NCBI GenBank assembly: GCA_027489965.1
Contig: JAIXZA010000033.1
Coordinates: forward strand, 1-40,892
DNA length: 40,892 bases
Origin: Verrucomicrobiaceae bacterium
Lineage (GTDB): Bacteria > Verrucomicrobiota > Verrucomicrobiia > Verrucomicrobiales > Verrucomicrobiaceae
Reading direction: 5' to 3'
Position numbers and translations under genes: made by a program. The notes under the pieces are model-generated. The model was not told the DNA's origin. It saw only the letters and a program-made list of their open reading frames with translations, and did not search any database. Positions 7,204 through 16,035 of this stretch are shown here, piece after piece. Position 1 is the first letter of the stretch, and each line of letters begins with the position of its first letter.

Positions 7204-10005
7204 ATGAATACCCCTCAGACCTTCACCACCGGAAACGGATCCACTGGCCAATTTTTCTCTCTGCCTGAACTCGAAAAAGCCGGTGTCGGCAAAGTCTCAC
7301 GACTGCCGGTTTCGATCCGCATCGTGTTGGAGTCTTTGCTGCGTAATTTGGATGGAAAAAAGGTCTTTGAGCAGGATGTCAAAAACCTGGCTAACTGGAA
7401 TGCCAAGAACCCAGGCGACTACGAAATCCCGTTCACCGTTGCTCGCATTGTGCTTCAAGACTTCACCGGCGTGCCGCTTCTCGTCGATCTGGCTGCCATG
7501 CGCTCGAAAGTGAAGGAACTCGGTCAGAACCCGAAAATCGTGGAACCGCTCGTGCCGGTCGATCTCGTGGTCGATCACAGTGTGCAGGTCGATTTTGCCG
7601 GAACTCAGGCGGCTTTGAATCAAAATCTGGCGCTCGAGTTTGAGCGTAACCGCGAGCGTTATGAGTTCCTCAAATGGGGTGAACAGGCTTTTGATACCTT
7701 TAAAGTCGTGCCTCCAGGCATCGGCATCGTGCATCAGGTGAACTTGGAATACCTAGCAAAAGGCGTGCTTGAAAAAGATGGGGTGTTTTATCCAGATACG
7801 CTCGTCGGCACAGACAGCCACACCACCATGATCAACGGCCTCGGCGTCGTGGCTTGGGGCGTCGGCGGGATCGAAGCTGAGGCGGGCATGCTCGGCCAGC
7901 CAGTGACCTTCTTGGTCCCTGAAGTCGTCGGCGTTTATCTGACTGGTGCGCTGAAAGAAGGCGTCACCGCCACCGACTTGGCGCTGCATTGCACGCAAAT
8001 GCTGCGCAAGCACGGCGTCGTCGGCAAATTTGTCGAATTCTACGGTCCAGGCGCTGAAAGCCTGCCTCTGCCAGACCGCGCGACGATTGCGAATATGGCC
8101 CCTGAATACGGTGCGACGATGGGCTTCTTCCCGATCGACGAAGAGTGCGTGAACTATCTCCGTGGCACAGGCCGCAGCGAGGAACTTTGCGCCACTTACA
8201 AGAACTATTACACGGCTCAGGGGATGTTTGGCATTCCGAAAAAAGGTGAGGTGGAATACAGCAGCGAGCTGGCACTGGACCTCGGCGACATTCAACCCAG
8301 CGTGGCTGGTCCTAAGCGTCCGCAGGATCGCATCACCGTGGCTGATCTGAAGACCAGCTGGAATGACATTTTGACCAAGCCAACCCCTGGTGGTTACGGC
8401 AAGACGCCTGAGCTGGGCTCCACGGAAGCTCCCGAAGTGCCTTCGACACTCGACGGTGTTTCGGACGCGTCCGCCTTCTCCAAAATCCTGGGGGCGCAGG
8501 AAGGTGTCGTCACGGAAAGCAGCCACGAAGCTGCCTACCCGCTCTACGAAGTCACCGTGGACAGCAAGGCCGGTGAAAAAGACGTGATCACTCACGGTAG
8601 CGTTCTGATTGCTGCGATCACGAGCTGCACCAACACCAGCAACCCGAGCGTCATGCTCGCTGCAGGCTTGTTGGCCAAGAAAGCTAACGCACTCGGCCTG
8701 ACTGTGAAGCCAGCGGTGAAAACCAGCCTTGGCCCAGGCAGCCGTGTCGTGACCGATTACTTGAACAAGACCAACCTCCAGGTCGAGCTCGATAAACTGG
8801 GTTTCCAAACGGTGGGTTATGGTTGCACCACTTGCATCGGTAACTCGGGCCCCTTGGATGCCGGGATTGAAGATGTGGTGAAGGCCGAAGACATCGTCGC
8901 CGCCAGCGTGCTTTCCGGGAACCGCAACTTTGAAGCTCGTGTGCATCAGAGCATCAAGGCGAACTTCCTCATGAGCCCGCCGCTCGTCGTCGCCTACGCC
9001 ATCGCTGGCACGGTCGATATTGACCTGAGCAAAGATGAAATCGTCGCTGGTAGCGGTGTCTTCCTGAAGGACATCTGGCCAAGCCTGCAAGAGATTCAAG
9101 ACGCGCTCAAAGCTGCGCTGTCTCCTGACGTCTTCCGCGCGCTTTACACGGATTTTGCCAGCCAAAATCCGAAGTGGAACGAGATCCCTGGTTCGACCGG
9201 ACTGGTCTATGACTGGAACGAAAAGAGCACTTACATTCAGCATCCTCCCTTCTTTGAGGACTTCAGCATGGAGCCACGCGACATCGTGGAAATCGTCGGT
9301 GCTCGTCCGCTCGGTATCTTTGGCGACAGCGTCACGACGGATCACATCAGCCCAGCCGGTGCCATTAAAAAGGCTAGCCCAGCAGGTCGATTCCTCGGTG
9401 ATAACGGTGTGGCCCAGTCGGACTTCAACAGCTACGGCAGCCGTCGTGGCAATGACCGCATCATGACGCGCGGCACCTTTGCCAACGTCCGTATCAAGAA
9501 CCTCATGCTCGGTGGTAAAGAAGGTGGTGACACCCTCCTGCAACCTGCCGGCACTGAACTGAGCATCTACGATGCTGCCGAGGCCTACATGGCAGCTGGC
9601 ACACCAAGCATCATCATTGGTGGTGAAGATTACGGCATGGGCAGCAGCCGTGACTGGGCCGCCAAAGGCACACGACTTCTCGGCGTCAAAGCCGTGGTCA
9701 CCAAGTCCTTTGAGCGTATCCATCGCAGCAACCTCGTCGGCATGGGCGTTCTGCCCCTGAACTTCAAGGATAAAGCTGACTATGACAAAGTGAAGGATCT
9801 CGGTGATGCCACCTTTGACCTGCTTGGTCTGTCCAACGACTTCAAGCCTCAAGGCGAAGCCACCCTCCGCGTCCACAAGGCCGACGGCAGCAGCTTTGAC
9901 ATCCCGCTGGTCGTCCGCATCGACACCCCAGTCGAGATCGACTACTACCGCGCCGGCGGCATCCTGCCGTATGTGCTTGCCCAGATCCTTCGGGCGAATG
10001 CTTGA
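7204..10005 (+). CDS. acnA: Aconitate hydratase A
   Basis: This cytoplasmic [4Fe-4S] aconitase interconverts citrate and isocitrate in the TCA cycle. It has 933 residues, and the family is usually about 890. The three cluster-ligand cysteines are visible: Cys475 in [10 protein letters not shown] and Cys541/Cys544 in [12 protein letters not shown]. Other family blocks are [19 protein letters not shown], the swivel-domain [16 protein letters not shown] and [18 protein letters not shown]. The frame extends upstream to a TTG, but ATG 7204 matches the family N-terminus. No Shine-Dalgarno sequence precedes it. It stands alone, flanked by a terminator at 10033. A decayed partial copy of the gene lies 390 bases downstream. 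Confidence 0.98.
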   Translation: MNTPQTFTTGNGSTGQFFSLPELEKAGVGKVSRLPVSIRIVLESLLRNLDGKKVFEQDVKNLANWNAKNPGDYEIPFTVARIVLQDFTGVPLLVDLAAMRSKVKELGQNPKIVEPLVPVDLVVDHSVQVDFAGTQAALNQNLALEFERNRERYEFLKWGEQAFDTFKVVPPGIGIVHQVNLEYLAKGVLEKDGVFYPDTLVGTDSHTTMINGLGVVAWGVGGIEAEAGMLGQPVTFLVPEVVGVYLTGALKEGVTATDLALHCTQMLRKHGVVGKFVEFYGPGAESLPLPDRATIANMAPEYGATMGFFPIDEECVNYLRGTGRSEELCATYKNYYTAQGMFGIPKKGEVEYSSELALDLGDIQPSVAGPKRPQDRITVADLKTSWNDILTKPTPGGYGKTPELGSTEAPEVPSTLDGVSDASAFSKILGAQEGVVTESSHEAAYPLYEVTVDSKAGEKDVITHGSVLIAAITSCTNTSNPSVMLAAGLLAKKANALGLTVKPAVKTSLGPGSRVVTDYLNKTNLQVELDKLGFQTVGYGCTTCIGNSGPLDAGIEDVVKAEDIVAASVLSGNRNFEARVHQSIKANFLMSPPLVVAYAIAGTVDIDLSKDEIVAGSGVFLKDIWPSLQEIQDALKAALSPDVFRALYTDFASQNPKWNEIPGSTGLVYDWNEKSTYIQHPPFFEDFSMEPRDIVEIVGARPLGIFGDSVTTDHISPAGAIKKASPAGRFLGDNGVAQSDFNSYGSRRGNDRIMTRGTFANVRIKNLMLGGKEGGDTLLQPAGTELSIYDAAEAYMAAGTPSIIIGGEDYGMGSSRDWAAKGTRLLGVKAVVTKSFERIHRSNLVGMGVLPLNFKDKADYDKVKDLGDATFDLLGLSNDFKPQGEATLRVHKADGSSFDIPLVVRIDTPVEIDYYRAGGILPYVLAQILRANA

Positions 10006-10032
10006 GTTGATTTTGTGATCAAAGTCACCATG

Positions 10033-10066
10033 AAATCTCCGGCTTTCTCTGAAGGCCGGAGATTTT
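10033..10066 (+). terminator. Intrinsic terminator of acnA
   Basis: A perfect 11-bp stem, AAATCTCCGGC (10033-10043) with GCCGGAGATTT (10055-10065), has an 11-base loop, and the T-rich 3' flank continues as TTTTTGATGTTT. It lies 27 bases after the acnA stop. Confidence 0.88.
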
Positions 10067-10096
10067 TGATGTTTGGTGACTTCTCACAAACGCCTT

Positions 10097-10201
10097 ACAA
10101 CCCATTTACTGACGCCTGACACATGGAATCCAGAATGTGGCACTTTGTCAGCAGGTGAGGGAAGCGCGGCTTCCAACCGAAACTTTCAAATAGTGGGTTG
10201 T
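10097..10201 (+). ncRNA. Candidate structured RNA between two terminators
   Basis: A closing stem, ACAACCCA (10097-10104) with TGGGTTGT (10194-10201), encloses two internal hairpins. The first pairs CTGA (10116-10119) with TCAG (10148-10151) and CACAT (10120-10124) with ATGTG (10135-10139). The second is GGAAGC (10160-10165) with GCTTCC (10169-10174). A strong terminator follows at 10234. The layout of a multi-branched element followed by a terminator, with no ORF, suits a small RNA. I recognise no known RNA family, see no promoter, and short stems can arise by chance, so this is tentative. Confidence 0.3.
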
Positions 10202-10233
10202 TCTTCTGGCTGTTGGCATCCTTCGAAAACTTC

Positions 10234-10266
10234 AGGGCGGACCGGGTGGTCCGCCCTGTTTGTTTT
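10234..10266 (+). terminator. Second strong intrinsic terminator downstream of acnA
   Basis: A perfect 10-bp GC-rich stem, AGGGCGGACC (10234-10243) with GGTCCGCCCT (10248-10257), has a GGGT loop and is followed by GTTTGTTTTT. It lies 170 bases past the acnA terminator with no gene between them. That is why the 10097-10201 segment is considered a possible transcript. Confidence 0.85.
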
Positions 10267-10394
10267 TCGGCAGGAAGGCGCTTGTTCAAAAGCCTAGATG
10301 TGAGTATCTCAGACGCATGACCTCGGGGCCTTCTTTTCCACAGCAGAGGTTTCGTCAGACGATGGAAGTGGTGGTGATCGTCTAGGTGGCTCTT

Positions 10395-10585
10395 GGAACC
10401 GCAACTTTGTAGGCTGCGTGCATCAGAGCATCAAGGTTAATTTCCTCATGTGCCCACTGCTCGTCGTCGCCTACGCCATCGCTGGCACGGTCGATATTGA
10501 CTTGAGTCTTCCGCCGCGCTCCACGGATTTTGCCAGCCAAAATCCGAAGTGGAACAGATCCCTGGTTCGACCGGACTGGTTCTAG
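10395..10585 (+). pseudogene. Rearranged, dead partial copy of acnA
   Basis: Bases 10395-10507 match acnA 8918-9030 without gaps and with few mismatches. The match then jumps to acnA from about 9131 and runs to about 9210, so the copy lacks about 100 bases of the parent. The second part has at least two small gaps (near 10514 and 10555), and the early mismatches create a stop (TAG at 10410-10412, in the parental frame). It has no start codon and cannot be functional. It lies in the same orientation as acnA, about 390 bases past its stop. The rest of the 10006-10603 gap, outside the terminators and candidate RNA, shows nothing recognisable. Confidence 0.85.
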
Positions 10586-10603
10586 TCGAGTGAGTCAGGA
10601 GGG

Positions 10604-13414
10604 TTATTGTAATTCTTTGAGATGACTCAAGAGATCGGCGACTTCTTGGGCGGTGAAGGATTGCAGGAGGCCTTCGGGCATGAGGGAGGTGGGGAGTGGG
10701 GTGAGGCTGAGGGTTTCGGCGGTGGGCAGGGTGATGGATTGGCCGGTGGCTAGCTTGAGGGTGGACTCTTGTTTGGACTGATTGAGCATGAATACCACTT
10801 GCTGACTGCCATCCTTCAAACTGGCGGTGTAGGCGGCGTAACCGGGAGCGATGACTTTGGAGGGATGCAGCAGGCTTTCCAGCAGTTGTTCTTTCGTCAA
10901 TCGTGCGCCGACTTGAGAGAGGTCGGGGCCGAAGTCGCGGCCAGTGCCTTTGACGATGTGGCAGGCTTGGCAGGCAGCGGCACGACCCGTGGGTGACAAG
11001 AGGGCGGCTCCGCGTTTGGCATCGCCAGTGAGGCTGAGGAGTTGCTGGACGTCTGGAGCGAGGCCGATGGTTTTGCGTCGCTGTTCGGGCGGGAGGAACC
11101 GCTCAAACAAGGGCGCGAGGTTTGGGTCGGTGGTGGTGAGGCTGCGGTTGAGTTGCTGCTGCTGATCGTGGGTGAAGTGGGATTGCTGGGAGAGGAGGGT
11201 TAATGCTTTTGGCACGGTGTCGATGGGGGCCTCTGGAGCGAGTTGAGGAGGGCTGATGTGTGGGGGCAGGGGATGCTTGACTGGCACTGCTGGTTGGCGT
11301 TTGCCGAGGTCTTCAATCCAGGTCCAGAGCAGTTCAAAGGCCTGTTGATCCACTTCCTGAGATCCGATGATGGGCATGCGACCGGAGCCTGTCCGGCCAA
11401 TGCGGGCGAGTAGGGCGCTATGCGCAGGACTGCCAGGGGCGATGAGCCTAGCCTCAGAAATGCCCATGTCGCCACGCAGGGGTTTTTCGCCGATCAATTC
11501 GGTCTCGATGAGCGGTAGATCAATGTTCACTTTCAGTGCGACGGAGCCACCGCCGTTTTTACGATGGCAATGGGCGCAATTCGCGTGTAGCCAGGATCGG
11601 GCACGACTGTCGAGGTCTGCTTTATTGTCATGACTGGAGACGAGGCGCGCTGCGCTGGTTTCAAAAAAGGTGTCATTGACCAAACCCAGCTGGAGAGCGG
11701 CTTCACGCGCTGATCGACCGCTGATGCTGCTGAGTTGCTGTGGTTGGAATCCGAGGGCAAAACCCGTCCACGGTGTGTGGCAGCGGATGCATTCAGCACG
11801 AGCATGAAAGCGATGCTGGATGGGATCTGCGGCCTTGACTTGAACCTGGACTTCAGCGCCGTTGGCTGGGACCAGTTCGGCCTCTGTCTGGGCGTCGTTC
11901 CAGCGGTAACTGTAGCCGGTCCAGGTCTCGCCGTCGTTGTGCAGAATCTGGGTTTCGATGAGGCGAGCGTTGGCGTCTGGCGTGGTGAGCGTTTTGACCA
12001 AGACCGCATCCTTTGGCCAGAGGACTTTTTCGCCGCCTTTGCTGCCATCTTTTTTGAGCCAGATGGAGGCCTCGATCTTGGTGTCTCCAGGTAGGGCAAT
12101 GAAGCGCCTAGCGTTGAGGCGATCCTGCCACATGGGCTCGGCAACACTGAATTCATGGACACCTGCGGCAGGTTCTTGCGTGGTGATGTTTTTGAAGAGT
12201 CCGGTCTGACTGAGTTGGCGTGGGAATGGGGCTGTTTGACCCATGGCTGGATTGCGCGTCAGGCGGTGAAGGGAGCTGGGCTTTCCCCAATGAGCATAAA
12301 CAATCTCGCCATCAGCGAGTTGGCCAAAGGTGACGATTTTATGTGGGGTATCGGCGATCTCTTCATGGCGGGTGATTTTGCCGCCGTCATGCCAGAGCGC
12401 CCAGATTTTGCCGGTCTCGTAGTCGCCATAGATGTAGGCTCCGTCCAGTTCAGGGAGAGCTTTGCCATGGTAAACGTAGCCTCCTGTGATGCTGGCAGCC
12501 TCGGTATGTGGGTGGGCGATGACGGGAGGGGTGATGGGGGCCAGTGGGCTGAGCTGTTCAGGCTTCACCGACTGGGTGGCCTCGGAAACGCTCCAGCCGT
12601 GATTGCTGCCTTTTTCGACGAGATGGATCATCTCCCAGAGTTCCCAGCCGACATCGCCACACCAGAGACGGCCTTTAGCATCGAAGCTGATTTTCCAGGG
12701 ATTGCGGAAGCCAAAGGCCCAGATCTCGGGACACACCTTCGGTTTACCCAGAAAGGGATTGTCAGCAGGGACGGCGTAGTTTTTGCCTTCGTCTTTTTTG
12801 TCCACATCAATGCGCAAGATGCAGCAGAGGAGGTCGCTGTTATCCTGTCCGGTATTGCGCGGATCCGGTGGAGAGGGCACCTCGGCATCACCGGTCGAAA
12901 TGTAAAGCATGCCATCCGGTCCAAACTGGAGGTGCGCGCCATTGTGCCCGCCGGAGAGCCAAGTGAGCAGGCTCTCTTCACTGTTGGGATCGATCACCAG
13001 TGGGCTGATGGAGCTGAGTTTAAATCGTGAGAGCTTGGTGCCGTCATCCATCCCTGTGCCGAGGGTGTAGGTGATGAAGACCTCTTTGTTTTCACGCCAC
13101 TTCGGGTGAAAGGCAATGCCGTAGGCATGATCAAGCTGCGGATGCTTGGCTTTGAGATCGATCATGAGATCTTTCGTGCTTGCTGACAGGTCTATCGGCA
13201 GGCTCCAGATCTTTCCTGCGTTTTCGATGATCACGATTTGTTCCGCTAAACCCACGATTTCTAGGGCCTCGGTGAAGCTGTGTTGGCTAAGGATCGTCTG
13301 CGCGATGAAAGGTTTCGCTGGCTCGGGCGAGCCTTGAATTCTGGAGGACGTCCAGGGCACGCGTGCTTCGACGGTGAAGGCGGTTAGGAGAAGAGGAAGT
13401 AGCCGTAACAACAT
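10604..13414 (-). CDS. Secreted PQQ-type sugar dehydrogenase domain fused to three c-type heme motifs
   Basis: This is a 936-residue exported redox protein. It has a signal peptide (about 1-17) and a six-bladed glucose/sorbosone-dehydrogenase propeller (about 40-385). The propeller carries the family blocks YGIAFHP, GGHNGAHLQFGPDGMLYISTGD and EIWAFGFRNPWKISFD. A middle region follows with CIRCH (542-546) and CAHCH (613-617). The C-terminal Planctomycetes/Verrucomicrobia heme-binding domain (TIGR02603 type) has CQACH (815-819) followed by FGPDLSQVG and LLHPSKVIAPGY. It should oxidise a sugar-like substrate in the periplasm and pass electrons through its own hemes. The ATG at 13414 gives the signal peptide and has no Shine-Dalgarno sequence. 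The gene is monocistronic. Confidence 0.88.
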   Translation of the reverse strand: MLLRLLPLLLTAFTVEARVPWTSSRIQGSPEPAKPFIAQTILSQHSFTEALEIVGLAEQIVIIENAGKIWSLPIDLSASTKDLMIDLKAKHPQLDHAYGIAFHPKWRENKEVFITYTLGTGMDDGTKLSRFKLSSISPLVIDPNSEESLLTWLSGGHNGAHLQFGPDGMLYISTGDAEVPSPPDPRNTGQDNSDLLCCILRIDVDKKDEGKNYAVPADNPFLGKPKVCPEIWAFGFRNPWKISFDAKGRLWCGDVGWELWEMIHLVEKGSNHGWSVSEATQSVKPEQLSPLAPITPPVIAHPHTEAASITGGYVYHGKALPELDGAYIYGDYETGKIWALWHDGGKITRHEEIADTPHKIVTFGQLADGEIVYAHWGKPSSLHRLTRNPAMGQTAPFPRQLSQTGLFKNITTQEPAAGVHEFSVAEPMWQDRLNARRFIALPGDTKIEASIWLKKDGSKGGEKVLWPKDAVLVKTLTTPDANARLIETQILHNDGETWTGYSYRWNDAQTEAELVPANGAEVQVQVKAADPIQHRFHARAECIRCHTPWTGFALGFQPQQLSSISGRSAREAALQLGLVNDTFFETSAARLVSSHDNKADLDSRARSWLHANCAHCHRKNGGGSVALKVNIDLPLIETELIGEKPLRGDMGISEARLIAPGSPAHSALLARIGRTGSGRMPIIGSQEVDQQAFELLWTWIEDLGKRQPAVPVKHPLPPHISPPQLAPEAPIDTVPKALTLLSQQSHFTHDQQQQLNRSLTTTDPNLAPLFERFLPPEQRRKTIGLAPDVQQLLSLTGDAKRGAALLSPTGRAAACQACHIVKGTGRDFGPDLSQVGARLTKEQLLESLLHPSKVIAPGYAAYTASLKDGSQQVVFMLNQSKQESTLKLATGQSITLPTAETLSLTPLPTSLMPEGLLQSFTAQEVADLLSHLKELQ

Positions 13415-13498
13415 AAATGCGTGGTTTTATCATCGCCGGTATGAATAGTCGCGCTCAAAAGCTGAAGGATGTTTCAATGCAGAACGTACTTTGCCATC

Positions 13499-14290
13499 AT
13501 GCCCTCCGTTCTCGCCCTTTTTGCTCATCCAGACGATATTGAATTCGTAGCTGCTGGCACCCTGCTGCAGCTGCAAAAACGCGGCTGGGATGTGCATTAC
13601 ATGAATCTTTGTTCTGGCAATGGGGGCTCTGTCCAGATGGACGGCCCCACGACTTCACGGACTCGTTTAGCTGAGGCAGAAGAGGCTGCGAAGATCCTTG
13701 GGGCGGCTTTTTACCCGCCGATCTGTGATGATTTGGAGCTGATCTACAGTGTGCCATTGCTGCGGAAGGTCGCCTCGGTCGTGCGGGCGGCAAAGGCGAG
13801 CATCGTGCTGACGCATTCGCCCTCAGATTACATGGAGGACCATCAAAATGCCTGTCGCTTAGCCTGCACGGCCGCGTTTGCGCACTGCATCCCGAATTTT
13901 GTCTGTGATCCTCAGCGTGAGGCTTATCTGCATGACGTGACGGTTTATCACGCCATGCCACACGGCCTTTGTGATCCTTTGCGGAAGCGTATCCACGCTG
14001 GTTCTTACGTGGATACGACGAGTGTGCACGAGCAAAAGCGTGCGGCTCTAGCCGCCCATGTCAGTCAGAAACACTGGCTGGATGTCAGCCAGGGCATGGA
14101 CTCCTACCTCATCAGCATGGACGAGGCCTCCAAGAAGGTCGGTGAGCTTTCCGGCAGTTTTGAGCATGCCGAGGGCTGGCGTAGGCATCTGCATTTGGGC
14201 TACAGTGGTCAAGCGATCGATCCGCTGAAAGAGGCTCTGGGTGAGGACTGTCTGATCCATGCAGACTACGAAGCTTGGCTGAAAGAGTGA
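13499..14290 (+). CDS. LmbE/PIG-L family N-acetylglucosaminyl deacetylase
   Basis: This is a cytoplasmic zinc-dependent deacetylase of the LmbE/PIG-L family, which removes acetyl groups from GlcNAc-type conjugates. The metal-binding AHPDD motif is at residues 9-13, and HSPSDYMEDHQNA near 110 supplies the later conserved His. The length (263 residues) is normal. An ATG at 13469 would add ten residues. I prefer ATG 13499 because the family usually begins only a few residues before the AHPDD strand, but neither start has a good Shine-Dalgarno sequence. The substrate is not evident; no bacillithiol or mycothiol genes are adjacent. Confidence 0.88.
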   Translation: MPSVLALFAHPDDIEFVAAGTLLQLQKRGWDVHYMNLCSGNGGSVQMDGPTTSRTRLAEAEEAAKILGAAFYPPICDDLELIYSVPLLRKVASVVRAAKASIVLTHSPSDYMEDHQNACRLACTAAFAHCIPNFVCDPQREAYLHDVTVYHAMPHGLCDPLRKRIHAGSYVDTTSVHEQKRAALAAHVSQKHWLDVSQGMDSYLISMDEASKKVGELSGSFEHAEGWRRHLHLGYSGQAIDPLKEALGEDCLIHADYEAWLKE

Positions 14291-14315
14291 CTCGATTTGA
14301 GTCGGCCAAAAACAA

Positions 14316-14406
14316 TGGCGGTGAGGGAGGGATTCGAACCCTCGGTAGCTGTTAAGGCTACGCATCTTTAGCAAAGATGTGCTTTCGACCACTCAGCCAC
14401 CTCACC
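14316..14406 (-). tRNA. tRNA-Ser, anticodon GCU
   Basis: On the minus strand a GGTGAGG acceptor arm pairs with CCTCACC, followed by discriminator G and an encoded CCA (complement of 14316-14318). The anticodon arm is CATCT-TTGCTAA-AGATG, giving anticodon GCU, which reads AGC/AGU. The extended variable arm typical of class II serine tRNAs is present (TAGC..GCTA pairing), and the T arm contains GGTTCGAATCC. The length with CCA is 91 bases. Confidence 0.96.
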
Positions 14407-14610
14407 AAAACTGTGTCCGCACGCTGGTCGGGCGACGGGCCGCTATGTTTCCAGACACAAGGCGCGGCGTCAATGCAAAAGATGAAATGTTGATGCAGAT
14501 TTTTCAGGAACGAACGACAACCCCTGAATGAGAAAGGTCTCTGACTCATTCTGTCGTATTCTTCACTTCCAGATTCTGATCTCCCGCGTAGTTTGGTAGT
14601 TAACCCCTCT

Positions 14611-16023
14611 ATGAATGGATTACCCAGCGACCGCCCAGGCACTCTCGAAAAAGCGCTAAAACTCAATTTAGCTCATCGTGTTTACGGTACCTTTGCCGAG
14701 ATCGGGGCAGGGCAGGAGATCGCGAACTGGTTCTTCCGCGCTGGTGGTGCCTCTGGTACGGTGGCGAAGTCGATGTCGGCCTATGACATGACTTTCAGCG
14801 ACGAGATCTACGGGAAAAGTGCCCGCTATGTCTCCCGGCAGCGCATGGTGGCGATGCTGGATCATGAGTATCAAATCGTTAACGAACGCCTAGCTGCCAA
14901 GCGCGGAGAAAACACTACCTTTTTTGCCCTGGCGAATACGGTCAGGGCGCGCGGATTCCGCGATACCAAGGAAGAATGTCATGGCTGGATGGGGCTGCGT
15001 TTCCAGACCGAACCGCAGGGACCTTTTCATGACATCCAAATGCACGTGCGTCTGCTGGATGTCACGAATCAGCGACAATCCGAAGCTCTCGGTATTCTCG
15101 GCGTTAATCTGATCTATGGGGCCTTTCATCTGCGTGAAAATTTGCCGACCTTTCTGCGCAGTCTTATGGATGAGCTTTCCCGTCGGCGGGTGGAAATTGA
15201 CATGATCGATTTCACCGGCCCATCCTTCTCTTCGCCCGTGTTTCAGGATCGCCTTGTAGCCTTGGAACTCGTGCGCAGTGATCTGGCGGACGCGGCGCTT
15301 TTTGGCGCGGATGGCGAGATTCTTCAGGCGTCTGACGTGCTCTATAAAAAGTCGGTGTTCCTCAGTCGCGGTACTTTTGATCCGATCACGCGGTTGAATT
15401 TAGACATGCTGGATCAGGGGCGTAAAGCCTTTGCAGAAGACTTTGGTGTCGAGGCCGAAGGCCACATGGAGATCTGTGAGATCACCATGCATAACCTGCT
15501 CTGCATGGACGATTGTTCTGTCGAGTATGATAACTTCCTGGCGCGTGCCAGTGTGCTTCAGTCTCTGGGGAAAAATGTGCTCATCTCCAAGTATGCGGAG
15601 TTTCACCGCTTGAGTGCCTTTTTGGCCCGTCATACCCAGCAGCCGGTTGGCATCGTCCTGGGGCTGCCGCTGTTTGAAGAGCTTTTCAATGAGCGCTGGT
15701 ATACGGACTTGGAAGGCGGATTGCTGGAAGCCTTTGGGCGTCTGTTCCGCAACAAAGTCCGACTTTACGTTTATCCGGCAGGTGATCCAATGACTGGGAA
15801 AGTCCGCACTGCCGCTCAGGCTAGAGTCAGTGCCGAACAGCAGCACCTGCTCAATTACCTGCTGGACACCAGCAGTGTGCATATCATCAAAGATGGACTG
15901 GAAGACTGTCTCTTTCACTCCAGTGCCAGCGTAAGAAAGATGATCTTGGATGGTGATGAGCGCTGGAAGACACTGGTGCCTGAGCTTGTCCTGAATCAAG
16001 GCCCCTGGGCACAATTGAAGTAA
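14611..16023 (+). CDS. Conserved protein of unknown function, paired with cinA
   Basis: This is a soluble protein of about 470 residues with no signal peptide or membrane segment. Its N-terminal part (LNLAHRVYGTFAEIGAGQE, then WFFRAGGASGTVAKSMSAYD) has a pattern I recall from a widespread bacterial family with no established function. Some members carry uncertain labels linking them to nicotinate-nucleotide adenylyltransferase, but no HxGH nucleotidyltransferase motif is visible here. Later segments (TGPSFSSPVFQDRLVALELV, ENLPTFLRSLMDELSRRR) look enzymatic, but no catalytic motif can be named. The frame extends to a TTG at 14593; I chose ATG 14611. The stop is 12 bases before cinA, which suggests an operon and a possible link to NAD/NMN metabolism (inference). 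Confidence 0.8.
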   Translation: MNGLPSDRPGTLEKALKLNLAHRVYGTFAEIGAGQEIANWFFRAGGASGTVAKSMSAYDMTFSDEIYGKSARYVSRQRMVAMLDHEYQIVNERLAAKRGENTTFFALANTVRARGFRDTKEECHGWMGLRFQTEPQGPFHDIQMHVRLLDVTNQRQSEALGILGVNLIYGAFHLRENLPTFLRSLMDELSRRRVEIDMIDFTGPSFSSPVFQDRLVALELVRSDLADAALFGADGEILQASDVLYKKSVFLSRGTFDPITRLNLDMLDQGRKAFAEDFGVEAEGHMEICEITMHNLLCMDDCSVEYDNFLARASVLQSLGKNVLISKYAEFHRLSAFLARHTQQPVGIVLGLPLFEELFNERWYTDLEGGLLEAFGRLFRNKVRLYVYPAGDPMTGKVRTAAQARVSAEQQHLLNYLLDTSSVHIIKDGLEDCLFHSSASVRKMILDGDERWKTLVPELVLNQGPWAQLK

Positions 16024-16035
16024 CTCAAAGACCAC

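Noticed and set aside
7753..9876. A 707-codon open frame antisense to acnA
   Set aside because: It mirrors the codon bias of acnA, has no recognisable motif, and the sense strand encodes a complete aconitase.
12155..13030. A 291-codon plus-strand frame opposite the heme dehydrogenase gene
   Set aside because: It is a shadow frame; the minus strand has a signal peptide, propeller blocks and three CxxCH motifs.
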